From positions 1 through 63,544 of the forward strand of contig NZ_JAFBID010000030.1 in the NCBI RefSeq assembly GCF_016811235.1: DNA of 63,544 nucleotides, written 5' to 3'. Shown here one piece after another: positions 27,812 through 36,717 of the stretch. Below the pieces are notes generated by a model. That model was not told where the DNA came from and did not search any database. It saw nothing but the letters and a program-made list of their open reading frames with translations. A program made the translations under genes and the position numbers. Position 1 is the first letter of the stretch. Each line of letters starts with the position of its first letter. Source of the DNA: Microvirga arabica. GTDB taxonomy: Bacteria > Pseudomonadota > Alphaproteobacteria > Rhizobiales > Beijerinckiaceae.

Positions 27812-28474
27812 ATGACACTTCAGATTGGTGCCGTCGCACCGGATTTCGAGGCTGAGACCACGCAAGGGCGCATCCGTTTACACGAATGGATTGGCGACGC
27901 TTGGTGCGTGCTGTTTTCCCACCCCAAGGACTTCACCCCGGTCTGCACAACCGAACTCGGCTACATGGCTCGCATCAAGCCTGAATTCGACCGGCGCAAT
28001 GTGAAAGTCATTGGACTCAGCGTCGATCCGGTCGGTAATCACGCCCGCTGGGCAGAGGACATTCACGAGACGCAGGGGTACGCGCCGAACTACCCGATGA
28101 TCGGGGACTCGGATCTGGCAGTGTCGAAGCTATATGGAATGCTGCCGGCCAGCACGACCGGAACCTCGGAGGGGCGCACGCCTGCCGACAACCAAACCGT
28201 CCGCAACGTGTTCGTCATTGGGCCGGACAAGAAGATCAAACTGGTGCTCGCCTACCCGATGACCACGGGACGTAACTTCGACGAGGTTCTGCGTGTCATC
28301 GACTCGCTCCAGTTAACGGCTCAACATCGGGTCGCAACCCCGGCGAACTGGCAGCCAGGACAGGACGTGATCATTGCCGGCTCTGTGTCGGACGACGAAG
28401 CGCGTAGAATCTACCCGCAGGGTTGGCAGGCTCCGAGACCTTACATTCGCATTGTGCCGCAGCCGCAATCCTGA
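27812..28474 (+). CDS. 1-Cys peroxiredoxin (Prx6 type)
   Basis: A 220-residue thiol peroxidase. The peroxidatic cysteine is Cys45 in HPKDFTPVCTTELG, and there is no second conserved cysteine. The long C-terminal domain (from about 160) ending GWQAPRPYIRIVPQ is typical of the Prx6 group. ATG 27812 follows a GGGGAG site; an upstream ATG 18 bases before is less well placed. It should reduce peroxides in the cytoplasm using a thiol donor. A metallo-beta-lactamase-fold gene follows after 57 bases, and the pair may deal with reactive sulfur or oxygen. Confidence 0.93.
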   Translation: MTLQIGAVAPDFEAETTQGRIRLHEWIGDAWCVLFSHPKDFTPVCTTELGYMARIKPEFDRRNVKVIGLSVDPVGNHARWAEDIHETQGYAPNYPMIGDSDLAVSKLYGMLPASTTGTSEGRTPADNQTVRNVFVIGPDKKIKLVLAYPMTTGRNFDEVLRVIDSLQLTAQHRVATPANWQPGQDVIIAGSVSDDEARRIYPQGWQAPRPYIRIVPQPQS

Positions 28475-28531
28475 GCGCGTGCGTTACCGTGCTCTCGACT
28501 GAGTGGGCCTAAACTACCGTGGAGGAACACC

Positions 28532-29455
28532 ATGAGCTCAGCGACCCTGTCCCGACCGGCTCCTGAGCGGCTTGCATGCAAGCCGCGGGTCGACGCCTTC
28601 TTTGAGCCGCGTACCTGCAGTGTTCAGTATGTGGTGTCCGATCTGTCCTCCGGGGCCTGTGCCCTCATCGACCCGGTGCTCGATTATGATGAGAAGTCGG
28701 GGTGCACGGCGACGACCTCCGCTGACGCTCTGCTCGCCTTCGTGCAGGAGCAGGATCTCACGGTCGAGTGGATTCTGGACACGCATCCTCACGCCGATCA
28801 CTTTTCGGCCTCTGGGTATCTGAAAGATCAGACCGGCGCTAAAACAGCCATTGGCGAACAGGTGGTCGCTGTCCAGCGGCTTTGGAAGGAGATCTACAAT
28901 CTTCCTGACGGCTTCCCGACAGACGGTTCGCAGTGGGACCGGTTGTTTGCCGATGGTGATGTGTTCCGGATCGGAGACATGGAGGCGAGCGTGCTGTTCT
29001 CGCCGGGACATACCCTGGCCTCAGTCACATACGTGATCGGAGATGCCGCCTTCATCCACGACACGCTGTTCATGCCGGACTTTGGCACCGCGCGATGCGA
29101 CTTTCCCGGTGGGGACGCCCGAGCGCTGTGGCGAACGATCCAGAGTATCCTGTCCCTGCCGGACGACACTCGTCTATTCTCCGGCCACGACTACCGGCCC
29201 GGCGGGCGCCCTCCGGCCTGGGAGAGTTCGGTGACGAGCCAGAAAGCCCACAACACTCACCTCAAGCAGGCTGGAACCGAGGAGCAGTTCGTTGCTCTTC
29301 GCAAAGCACGTGACGGGACGCTGCCAATGCCCAAGCTCATCCTGCACGCTCTTCAGGTGAACATGGCTGGAGGTCGATTGCCCATACCTGAGGACAATGG
29401 GATGCGGTACCTCAAGATCCCGCTCGACGCACTGCCTTGCGCCATGTGGGAATGA
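28532..29455 (+). CDS. MBL-fold hydrolase, persulfide-dioxygenase/Blh-like
   Basis: A 307-residue metallo-beta-lactamase-fold protein. The metal site is DTHPHADHFSA (His85, His87, Asp89, His90), with further ligands expected in FSPGHTLAS, MPDFGTARCDFPGG and FSGHDYRPGG. The MPDFGTARCDFPGG stretch is typical of the ETHE1/Blh branch, which oxidises glutathione persulfide or related sulfane sulfur. ATG 28532 has a GGAGG site. It is probably co-transcribed with the 1-Cys peroxiredoxin upstream. Assignment to sulfur metabolism is from family knowledge, not proven here. Confidence 0.88.
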   Translation: MSSATLSRPAPERLACKPRVDAFFEPRTCSVQYVVSDLSSGACALIDPVLDYDEKSGCTATTSADALLAFVQEQDLTVEWILDTHPHADHFSASGYLKDQTGAKTAIGEQVVAVQRLWKEIYNLPDGFPTDGSQWDRLFADGDVFRIGDMEASVLFSPGHTLASVTYVIGDAAFIHDTLFMPDFGTARCDFPGGDARALWRTIQSILSLPDDTRLFSGHDYRPGGRPPAWESSVTSQKAHNTHLKQAGTEEQFVALRKARDGTLPMPKLILHALQVNMAGGRLPIPEDNGMRYLKIPLDALPCAMWE

Positions 29456-29721
29456 TGGGCAGAGCAGGACGCTGGGCGTTGCCTACGCAAGGCAGGTGGG
29501 CGGATGCGCTCAAGGGAAACTTCATCTGACGCTTCTGCACACAATAGACCTCGGGGTGACTAACCAAGCGAAGTGCAGCCTGCAGCACCTGCCAGCTTGC
29601 TGCTGGTGATCCAATTGACCCTCAGTAACCCGAAATGACGCCTAATGGGCTGGTCCGGCCGTGCTTCTGCCCCGCTTGTTCGTAAGCTGTGGGGCTTCGA
29701 GCCACGTAAGGAGCACGTCCC

Positions 29722-29948
29722 ATGTCACGGTCTTCTTCCTCCGCCGCCATTGCCACGCTGGGCGTCGATCTGGGCAAAAACAGCTTCCATCTCGTCGGTC
29801 AGGATCAGCGCGGCGCCATCGTGCTGCGGATCAAGCTCTCCCGCACCCAGCTCACGCAGCGCCTGGCCAACATCCCGCCCTGCCTGATCGGCATGGAGGC
29901 CTGTGCCGGGGCCCACCACATCGGCCGCCAGCTCCAGGCTCTCGGCCA
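29722..29948 (+). pseudogene. N-terminal fragment of an IS110-family transposase
   Basis: The start behind AAGGAG reads TLGVDLGKNSFHLVGQD, the first acidic motif of IS110-type (DEDD) transposases, and continues to IGMEACAGAHHIGRQL. It is then cut at residue 76 by the left end of an IS6 element. The rest of the transposase is not on the other side, so a deletion accompanied or followed the insertion. Confidence 0.88.
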
Positions 29949-30760
29949 GGCACTGTTGCAGTAACCTCGGCAGTATAATCCAGAGCGGCCAATCGAGGAG
30001 CCGCCCTGTTGTCTTTGTTTAAGCGCCGCCGTTTCCCAGTCGAGATCATCCTGTTGTGCGTGCGCTGGTACTGCAAGTACGGGATCAGCTATCGCGATCT
30101 GGCTGAGATGATGCAGGAACGCGGTGTTAGCGTCGATCCGAGCACAATCTTTCGCTGGGTCCAACGCTATGCCCCGGAGCTTGAGAATCGGGTGCGACCG
30201 CACCAGGGACATCGTTCAAGTTCGTGGCGAGTGGATGAGACCTATGTGCGAGTGGGCGGACGCTGGCGGTACTTGTTTCGAGCGGTCGACAAACACGGCC
30301 GTCTGATTGCCTCCATGCTGTCCGGCCGGCGTGATACTGGAGCCGCTTATCGCTTCTTACGCACAGCTCTGAGGGTGGTGAGCGACTATCCGCCGTCCTC
30401 GATCACGACCGACAAACTGGCATCCTATCCGAAGGCCATCCGACGCTTGCGGGACGAAGGGCTGCTGCCGCAGGATGTCGAACACCGCACCTCGAAATAC
30501 TTGAATAACATCATCGAAGCCGACCACGGGGCGCTCAAGCGCGTGATCCGGCCGACGCGCGGCTTCCAGAGCATGAAAACCGCCGCCGTGACCCTGATGG
30601 GCTTTGAAACCATGCGCATGATCCGCTGCGATCACTGCAGCCAGCGAAAACGTCAGGCGACAAGCGAAGTCCGTCTCATTAATCAGCTCTTCGGTCTAGC
30701 AGCCTGAATGATCTCATCGACGGAGTTCGCTTTGCCATTTCACGTTACTGCAACGGTGCC
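29949..30760 (+). mobile_element. IS6-family insertion sequence, apparently intact
   Basis: An 812-bp element. Left end GGCACTGTTGCAGTAAC (29949) and right end, as reverse complement, GGCACCGTTGCAGTAAC (30760) match at 16 of 17 bases. It encodes one full-length transposase. Flanking octamers CTCGGCCA and ATTACGAG differ, so there is no target duplication, as expected after IS6-mediated deletion or cointegrate resolution. Confidence 0.88.
30009..30707 (+). CDS. IS6-family transposase
   Basis: A 232-residue DDE transposase starting at TTG 30009 (MSLFKRRRFPVEIILL). The N-terminal helix-turn-helix (KYGISYRDLAEMMQERG) is followed by the catalytic triad: Asp76 in WRVDETYV, Asp135 in SITTDKLASY and Glu170 in NNIIEADHG. 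It is full length for the family. A second, damaged relative with very similar sequence is at 53401-54112. Confidence 0.94.
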   Translation: MSLFKRRRFPVEIILLCVRWYCKYGISYRDLAEMMQERGVSVDPSTIFRWVQRYAPELENRVRPHQGHRSSSWRVDETYVRVGGRWRYLFRAVDKHGRLIASMLSGRRDTGAAYRFLRTALRVVSDYPPSSITTDKLASYPKAIRRLRDEGLLPQDVEHRTSKYLNNIIEADHGALKRVIRPTRGFQSMKTAAVTLMGFETMRMIRCDHCSQRKRQATSEVRLINQLFGLAA

Positions 30761-31021
30761 ATTACGAGACGGATAGCACTGGATTGCCCAACGCTCATTG
30801 AGAAGGTCAAGATAGGGGCGCCGCGTTTCAAAATGCTCTATCAAAATCATCAATTTGCGGGCGCTCTTCGCATTTTCGTCGAGGTTGCTGGATTCAATTT
30901 TGAGCAAATCTAGTTCGTATCTGAGATCCACTCTGTACAGATCGACAATAGCGCGTCTCGTGTGGTGATCTAGTCTATTCTCATCCTTGTTGCCGCGTCG
31001 TTTTAGATTGTTAATAATCAT
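30740..31021 (-). CDS. Hypothetical protein, C-terminus replaced by IS6 end
   Basis: A 93-residue frame from ATG 31021. It is charged, probably helical, of low GC content, and unrecognised. Its last seven residues and stop (NGTVAVT) are encoded by the IS6 right inverted repeat, so the original C-terminus was lost to the insertion. Function unknown, and it may be non-functional. Confidence 0.45.
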   Translation of the reverse strand: MIINNLKRRGNKDENRLDHHTRRAIVDLYRVDLRYELDLLKIESSNLDENAKSARKLMILIEHFETRRPYLDLLNERWAIQCYPSRNGTVAVT

Positions 31022-31157
31022 GCCGCTTATCTGATATCTCTAACTTCTGAAAGGGCGGCAAACTACATCGTGTGGAGGCAAAGCCCATCAGAGTTTTGGT
31101 AGATCCTGTTACCCTATGAGAGGTAGCTCGATAGGCGTGCACTGCCGCTGCGCAGGC

Positions 31158-31382
31158 GATGTCCTGCTGAAGTAGATCAACTCGGAGCAGGGCGTCCGGC
31201 GCTTTTACAGCCTCATGATTGAGAGGGATCCATTCGGCACCGTGCGCTTGGTGCGCCACTGGGGCAGGATCAGCACTAACTGGCAGGAGAAAGCCGAGGA
31301 GTTCGCCAGCGAAGGTGAGGCTGGCCAGGCGCTTGAGGCGGTGGCACGGGCCAAGCGCAGGCGGGGGTACCGGGATCTTTAA
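31158..31382 (+). pseudogene. WGR-domain protein remnant
   Basis: The frame reads VLLK, then TAG at 31173-31175, then INSEQGVRRFYSL, DPFGTVRLVRHWGRIS and a tail KRRRGYRDL before TAA 31380-31382. This matches small WGR-domain proteins almost end to end. The amber codon near the beginning and lack of a start upstream indicate a pseudogene, unless ATG 31215 serves as a late start that would still miss the first strands. Confidence 0.75.
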
Positions 31383-31483
31383 ACTGCCGGGAATAGGGTG
31401 GCACCGGTCAGCCAGATCTCCTTCAAAGGTCGCTCGCATCGACTGAAGAGATCGGAGTAGCTGGCCGGTACCGCGGCTTCGGG

Positions 31484-31583
31484 GGCTCTGTTGCATTAGC
31501 CTGTCAAGCCACAGGATGTAGTATTTGGTAATGAGGGCAAGGACGCTACAGATTGTGTCTCCCGAAGTTAATGCAACAGAGCC
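31484..31583. mobile_element. 100-bp MITE with IS6-type ends, copy 2
   Basis: Identical over all 100 bases to the element at 26416-26515 but in the opposite orientation. The flanks are GCTTCGGG and GCCGTATC, again with no target duplication. Its outward TTGACA (on the minus strand at 31502-31507) points leftward, so the two copies face each other across a 4,968-base segment. Confidence 0.88.
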
Positions 31584-31709
31584 GCCGTATCCGAGGGTGA
31601 TCGGCCCGCCGTGGCGTTGGTCGATCACATTGTCCGCGAACACCTCCCCATCTTGGCCAGGCGAGCGCTCAAACGATGCGTCGGTGATAGAGAACTTGCG
31701 AACATCCAT
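31584..31709 (-). pseudogene. Truncated EutQ-like cupin gene
   Basis: ATG 31709 starts MDVRKFSITDASFERS and continues DNVIDQRHGGPITLGYG, the beginning of a small EutQ-like cupin. After 42 codons the frame enters the MITE and continues with unrelated residues. It follows the RidA gene by 94 bases on the same strand and was probably in its operon. Confidence 0.65.
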
Positions 31710-31803
31710 GGGAATTGCTCCATTTTGTGCCAGGAGTCTGATAGGTCAGGTTAGTTGGTCGCAGAAGGACGTAGTCAAACGCGTGATCAAATCCGGTGGC
31801 AGT

Positions 31804-32199
31804 TCAGGCCGCTGGGATCCGCGCTATCACTTTGATCTCGAAATCGAAGCCTGCGAGCCAGTTCACTCCTACTGCGGTCCAGTTCGGATAAGGCTTCTGA
31901 GGAAACACCTTGCCTTTGACGGACATGATGGTCTCGAACTGTGTCTCAGGATCCGTATGGAACGTCGTCACATCCACGATATCGTCGAACGTACAGCCGG
32001 CCGCCTGCAGAACCTCACCGAAATTGTCGAAAGCAAGTTGCACCTGCTTTTCGAAGTCAGGCTCGGGTGAGCCGTCCTCGCGGCTTCCGACCTGCCCTGA
32101 GAGAAAGAGCAGATCGCCGGTTCGGATGGCAGCGGAGTAGCGGTTGATCTCGTAAAGCGCCTGCCGGCCGGCAGGGAAGATCGCATCGCGCTTGGACAT
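31804..32199 (-). CDS. RidA/YjgF-family protein
   Basis: A 131-residue protein of the RidA fold. ATG 32199 follows a GGAG site; upstream in-frame codons lack homology. Conserved features include LFLSGQVGSREDG, the FDNFGEVLQAAGC helix and WTAVGVNWLA near the end. RidA proteins are trimeric enamine/imine deaminases; this one belongs to the wider YjgF group, since the usual terminal Arg-containing motif is altered (FEIKVIARIPA). Divergent from a LysR gene that may control it. Confidence 0.87.
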   Translation of the reverse strand: MSKRDAIFPAGRQALYEINRYSAAIRTGDLLFLSGQVGSREDGSPEPDFEKQVQLAFDNFGEVLQAAGCTFDDIVDVTTFHTDPETQFETIMSVKGKVFPQKPYPNWTAVGVNWLAGFDFEIKVIARIPAA

Positions 32200-32351
32200 T
32201 CTTTTCTCCTTATTCAGATCAGATGAAACCTCGCACATCAGTTCGTTCCAATTGAGTGCCGGGACCTGCCTTGCTGGAACAGGAGATAGCGGCCCCGAGT
32301 TCGCGCGATTAGACGTTGAAATCGGCATGGGTTGATGCAAAATCGCCATCA

Positions 32352-33251
32352 ATGATGCGCCCCTCCCTAAACGATCTCACCGCCTTTGTGGCTGTCGCTA
32401 CCCATCGCAGCTTTCGCCGGGCAGCGGACGAACTTGGCACGGCGCCATCGACGTTGAGCCACGCAATGCGCGGCCTTGAGGATCGGCTGGGCGTGCGCCT
32501 TCTCAACCGGACGACCCGCAGCGTCGCGCCAACCGAAGCCGGGCTCGAGCTGCTCAACCGGTTACAAGCAACCCTTTCTTCGCTGGATGAAGCGTTAGAC
32601 GCCGTCAGTGCCTTCCGAGGCCAGGTGGCAGGCACGGTCCGGGTCAACGCGCCACGTGTGGCCGCGGCCGCTCTCGTGCGTGATGTTCTCCTCCGCATGG
32701 CAGAACGGTTTCCCGACGTGACGGTGGACATCGTGGTCGAGAATCGGTTGATCGATATCGTGTCAGGGGGCTTCGATGCCGGGGTGCGCCTCGTCGGATC
32801 AATCCCCAAGGACATGATCGCGGTGCCGCTCGCCAGACTAATACAGTTCGTCTGCGTCGCATCACCATCCTATCTCGATTGCGCCGGCGAGCCGAAAACC
32901 CCAGAGGAACTGCAGCATCATCGCTGCATCGGCCACCGCATGCCCAGCGGCAGGCTGTACCGGTGGGAGTTCGAGCGGGCCGGGCAGGAATTGACCATCG
33001 ATGTAACCGGACCGGCGGTGCTTGATGATGAGGACCTAATGGTGGAAGCGGCCATGCAAGGCCTGGGTATTGCGTATGTGCCGAATTGGGTGGCCGAAGC
33101 GGCTCTTGCGGAAGGACGATTGCGCACGGTCCTGTCCTCCTGGATGCAGGGGTCAGAGGCAGTGGCCGTTTATTATCCAGGGCATCGGGCCGTGCCACCG
33201 GCACTGCGGGCATTCCTCGATGTCGTGAGGGATGTCAGGCAAATTAAGTAG
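32352..33251 (+). CDS. LysR-family transcriptional regulator
   Basis: A 299-residue regulator with the LysR helix-turn-helix at the start (LNDLTAFVAVATHRSFRRAA, then STLSHAMRGLEDRLGVRLLN) and a periplasmic-binding-like effector domain from about residue 90. ATG 32352 or 32355 is the start; no strong ribosome site is visible. It is divergent from the RidA gene with 152 bases between, the normal layout for a LysR regulator and its target. The effector is unknown. Confidence 0.92.
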   Translation: MMRPSLNDLTAFVAVATHRSFRRAADELGTAPSTLSHAMRGLEDRLGVRLLNRTTRSVAPTEAGLELLNRLQATLSSLDEALDAVSAFRGQVAGTVRVNAPRVAAAALVRDVLLRMAERFPDVTVDIVVENRLIDIVSGGFDAGVRLVGSIPKDMIAVPLARLIQFVCVASPSYLDCAGEPKTPEELQHHRCIGHRMPSGRLYRWEFERAGQELTIDVTGPAVLDDEDLMVEAAMQGLGIAYVPNWVAEAALAEGRLRTVLSSWMQGSEAVAVYYPGHRAVPPALRAFLDVVRDVRQIK

Positions 33252-33573
33252 AAGGTAATTCCTGGACGTCAGCATCGGTCATCCTTTCACCTTCCGACCG
33301 GTGAACGGACGTCGACTCATGACTGCTGAAGCTGACCAAGCGCTTAGGTGTCAGAGTGCCAGAAGCTGACATTACGGTACAAACTTTGGAGGACTGCTGT
33401 TCGAGAGATCTCACGCAAACTGGGCATAATTCCATGTACGTCTCGCAGCAAGGCACGTCAGCGGAGCGCGCCAAGCAGATCCGGGGCATTCGGCGATGCC
33501 GTGGCACGCGCAGCTGGACGGATGCCTCCAACGCTCGATTCTTGACATCACCGTCCCTGCGCAGCCCGGGATG
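33252..33573. other. Intergenic stretch between convergent genes
   Basis: About 322 bases between the LysR gene and the end of the RND pump. It holds no recognisable gene, and I could not find a clear terminator hairpin. Confidence 0.4.
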
Positions 33574-36500
33574 TCATTCTGCAGCGATCCTGGAACGTGG
33601 GTTGGGATCGGCGTCTGCTCGGACAACGGGGATTGCTCGGTCGAAGGCTTCCGTCTCAGGCTCATCTTTTGGCCCAACGAACCGGCTGAACAGGCGACTG
33701 AACAGGCGCGACAGGTCATCCATGAGGATGAAGAAGGCCGGCACGAACACCAGCGACAGCAAGGTCGAGACGATCAGTCCCCCGATCACCGCGATGGCCA
33801 TCGGTGCGCGGAATTCACCACCCGCACCCAATGCCAGAGCGCTCGGCAGCATGCCGGCCGCCATGGCAATCGTTGTCATCACAATCGGCCGCGCCCGCTT
33901 GCGCCCAGCATCGATGATCGCGGTTTTGCGGTCCACGCCTTTTGCCACCTCCTCGATGGCGAAGTCGACCAGCATGATGGCGTTTTTAGTCACGATCCCC
34001 ATCAGCATCAGGAAGCCGATCACCACCGGCAGGCTGATCGCTTTATGCGTGATCACCAGCGCCATGATCGCGCCGCCGATCGACAGGGGCAGCGACAGCA
34101 GGATCGTGAATGGCTGCAGGAAGTTGGCGAACAGCAGGATAAGCACGCCCAGCACCATCATGATGCCGGCTCCCATGGCCTTACCGAACGAGGTGAAGAC
34201 CTCCGTCATGACCTCCGCGTCACCCGTTTGCTTGATCGTTACGCCCGGCGGAAGATTTTTGGCCGTCGGCAGGTTGTAGATGGCCTCGAGCACCTCGCCG
34301 AGCGCATCCGTGCCCCGCATGTCTGCCTCAAGCGCCACGCGCAAGGAGCGGTCATAGCGGTCAATTGAGGTTGGTCCCTGCCCGAACGAGATGTCGGCAA
34401 CAGCCGAGAGCGGGACGGCTGTACCGTCCTTGGCCGGAACCTTGAGGATGTCGATCAACGCTCGGTCGCCGCGTACCGCCTCGGGCAACTGGACGCGGAT
34501 CGGGATCTGCCGGTCGCCTGCATTGAACTTGGCGAGATTGGCCCCGACGTCACCGATGGTTGCAACCCGCACCGTCTCGGACAGCACGTCGGTCGACACA
34601 CCGAGCTCCGCCGCCAGATCCGGCTTCGGGCTGATGCGAATCTCAGGCCGGTTGAGCGGCGCCGTCGACATGGGATTTTCGACGGTCGGAATGCTCGTCA
34701 TTTCGCGCTGGAGCTTCGCCGCGGTCTCGACCACCACACCCTGGTCGGGCCCGCTTACGATGAGCTGAAGTCCGCGTTGTCCGCCCTCGCCAAGGACGAA
34801 GAAGCGGATGTCCGGCACGTCGCGGAACTCCTCGACGATACGCCCCTCAAACTGGCGTTGCCGCAGGGACCGTTCCTCCTTCGGCACGAGGTTCACCGTG
34901 AAGGTCGCCAGCCGCACCTCTTTCTTGCCGGGAAGCTGAAGGCCGCCGTTAACAAACACCGACCTCACCTCGGGCATGGCGCGCAGGCGCTCCGCGATCC
35001 CGTCGCTCACCAGCTGCGTGTCGCTCAGTTTCGATCCCGGCGGCAGCTCGGCCACAAAGAGGGAGCGAGAGATATCCTCCTCCGGCAGGAAAGCCGACGG
35101 CAGGAGATTGGTCGACCAGAGCGATGCTCCGAAGATGGCGAGCCCCAGGATGAAGGTGATGAACTTGTGCCGGACAGACCAGCCGACCAAGCGGGTGTAA
35201 GCCCGCATGATGAACCCGTCCTTCTGCTCGACATGCTTGTGCGGCCGCATGAAATAAGCCGCCAGCATCGGCGTGATCAACCGGGCCACTAGAAGCGAGA
35301 TCAGGACCGCAGCCGCGACGGTGAGCCCGAACTGCTTGAAGTACTGCCCGGCGATGCCACCCATGAAGCTGACCGGGGCGAACACGGCGACGATCGTGAA
35401 CGTGATCGCAATCACCGCCAGGCCGATCTCGTCCGCCCCTTCCAGCGCGGCACGATAAGGCGACTTGCCCATGTGTATGTGGCGAACGATATTCTCGATC
35501 TCGACGATGGCATCGTCGACTAGGATGCCCGTAACGAGGGTCAGCGCCAGAAGGCTCACCAGGTTGAGCGAGAAGCCCATGGTGCTCATGATCCAGAAGG
35601 TGGGCAGCACCGAGAGCGGCAGGGCCACGGACGCGGTCAGGGTGGCGCGCCAGTCGCGCAGGAAGATGAACACCACGATGACGGCCAGGATTGCACCCTC
35701 GATCAGAGTGTGCATGGCGGATTCATAGTTGCCCACCGTATAAGCGACGGTGTCGTCGATCAGGTCGAAGCGCACGTCCGCATGCGCCTGACCCAACTCG
35801 GCGACTTTGGCGGCGACCGCCTGGCCGACCGTGGCGTCGCTGGCGCCGGTCGCGCGCGTGACGGCAAAGGCGACCACTGGCTGGCCGTTGAACCGGGCGA
35901 AGGTGCGCGGCTCAGCAGCGGTGTCGGTGACGGTTGCCAGCTCATCAAGGCGAACCTTTCGATTGCCCGGGAGAGTGATGCTGGTGGACGCGAGGTCTCC
36001 AAGTGTTTGTGCGGCACCCAGAGTCCGGATAGACTGCTCCTGCCCGCCAACCTCGCCGCGCCCACCGGCAAGATCGACGCTGGTCAGGCGCAGCTGTCGG
36101 TTGACATCGGCGGCCGTGATGCCGAGCGCCAGCAGACGATCAAGCTTCAGCTCGATCCGGATCTCGCGCTCGACCCCACCGACACGTTCAACGCGCCCGA
36201 CGCCCTGAACGCTCTGAAGCTGGCGCGCCACCACATCATCGACGAACCAGGACAGCTCCTCCGGCGTCATGGCGGGGCCGGAGGCGGCGTAGGTGACGAT
36301 CGGGAGACCGGCGATGTCCAAGCGCTGAATGACAGGCTCGTCGATGGTGCGTGGCAGGTCGGAGCGGACCTTGGCAACCGCATCCTTCACGTCGTTGACC
36401 GCCCGATCCGAGTTGATCTCGAGCCGGAACTCGATGGTCGTGGTGGAGATGCCTTCCGAGATCGTCGAGGTGATGTGCTTGACGCCGTTAACGCCGGCAA

Positions 36501-36717
36501 CCGAGTCCTCAACCCGCTTGGTGACCTGGTTCTGGAGTTCGGACGGCGCGGCGCCCGCTTGCGTGACCGAAACCGTGACGAGTGGAACGTCGATGTTCGG
36601 GAACCGCGTGATCGGCAACCCTTGGAAGCTGAAGACGCCTAGGATCATCAGGACGATGAACAGGACGAGGGACGGGATCGGCTTTCGGATCGCCCAGGCG
36701 GAGACGTTGAGCTGCAT
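33574..36717 (-). CDS. RND efflux pump inner-membrane subunit (HAE1/MdtB-like)
   Basis: A 1047-residue proton-driven transporter of the AcrB superfamily with 12 membrane helices and two large periplasmic loops. The proton-relay residues are present: Asp401 and Asp402 in GILVDDAIVEIEN (helix 4) and Lys911 in GIVTKNAIMLVDF (helix 10). ATG 36717 overlaps the adaptor stop by one base (TAATG). It should form a tripartite pump with the adaptor and an outer-membrane TolC-type channel, which is not encoded here. Substrates are probably hydrophobic toxicants. Confidence 0.95.
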   Translation of the reverse strand: MQLNVSAWAIRKPIPSLVLFIVLMILGVFSFQGLPITRFPNIDVPLVTVSVTQAGAAPSELQNQVTKRVEDSVAGVNGVKHITSTISEGISTTTIEFRLEINSDRAVNDVKDAVAKVRSDLPRTIDEPVIQRLDIAGLPIVTYAASGPAMTPEELSWFVDDVVARQLQSVQGVGRVERVGGVEREIRIELKLDRLLALGITAADVNRQLRLTSVDLAGGRGEVGGQEQSIRTLGAAQTLGDLASTSITLPGNRKVRLDELATVTDTAAEPRTFARFNGQPVVAFAVTRATGASDATVGQAVAAKVAELGQAHADVRFDLIDDTVAYTVGNYESAMHTLIEGAILAVIVVFIFLRDWRATLTASVALPLSVLPTFWIMSTMGFSLNLVSLLALTLVTGILVDDAIVEIENIVRHIHMGKSPYRAALEGADEIGLAVIAITFTIVAVFAPVSFMGGIAGQYFKQFGLTVAAAVLISLLVARLITPMLAAYFMRPHKHVEQKDGFIMRAYTRLVGWSVRHKFITFILGLAIFGASLWSTNLLPSAFLPEEDISRSLFVAELPPGSKLSDTQLVSDGIAERLRAMPEVRSVFVNGGLQLPGKKEVRLATFTVNLVPKEERSLRQRQFEGRIVEEFRDVPDIRFFVLGEGGQRGLQLIVSGPDQGVVVETAAKLQREMTSIPTVENPMSTAPLNRPEIRISPKPDLAAELGVSTDVLSETVRVATIGDVGANLAKFNAGDRQIPIRVQLPEAVRGDRALIDILKVPAKDGTAVPLSAVADISFGQGPTSIDRYDRSLRVALEADMRGTDALGEVLEAIYNLPTAKNLPPGVTIKQTGDAEVMTEVFTSFGKAMGAGIMMVLGVLILLFANFLQPFTILLSLPLSIGGAIMALVITHKAISLPVVIGFLMLMGIVTKNAIMLVDFAIEEVAKGVDRKTAIIDAGRKRARPIVMTTIAMAAGMLPSALALGAGGEFRAPMAIAVIGGLIVSTLLSLVFVPAFFILMDDLSRLFSRLFSRFVGPKDEPETEAFDRAIPVVRADADPNPRSRIAAE

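Noticed and set aside
26416..31583. Classical composite transposon bounded by the two MITEs
   Set aside because: The outer octamers AGACTATC and GCCGTATC are not a target duplication, and the MITEs encode no transposase.
31011..31709. A 232-codon minus-strand gene
   Set aside because: It is a chance fusion of a truncated cupin start, MITE sequence and the antisense of the WGR remnant.
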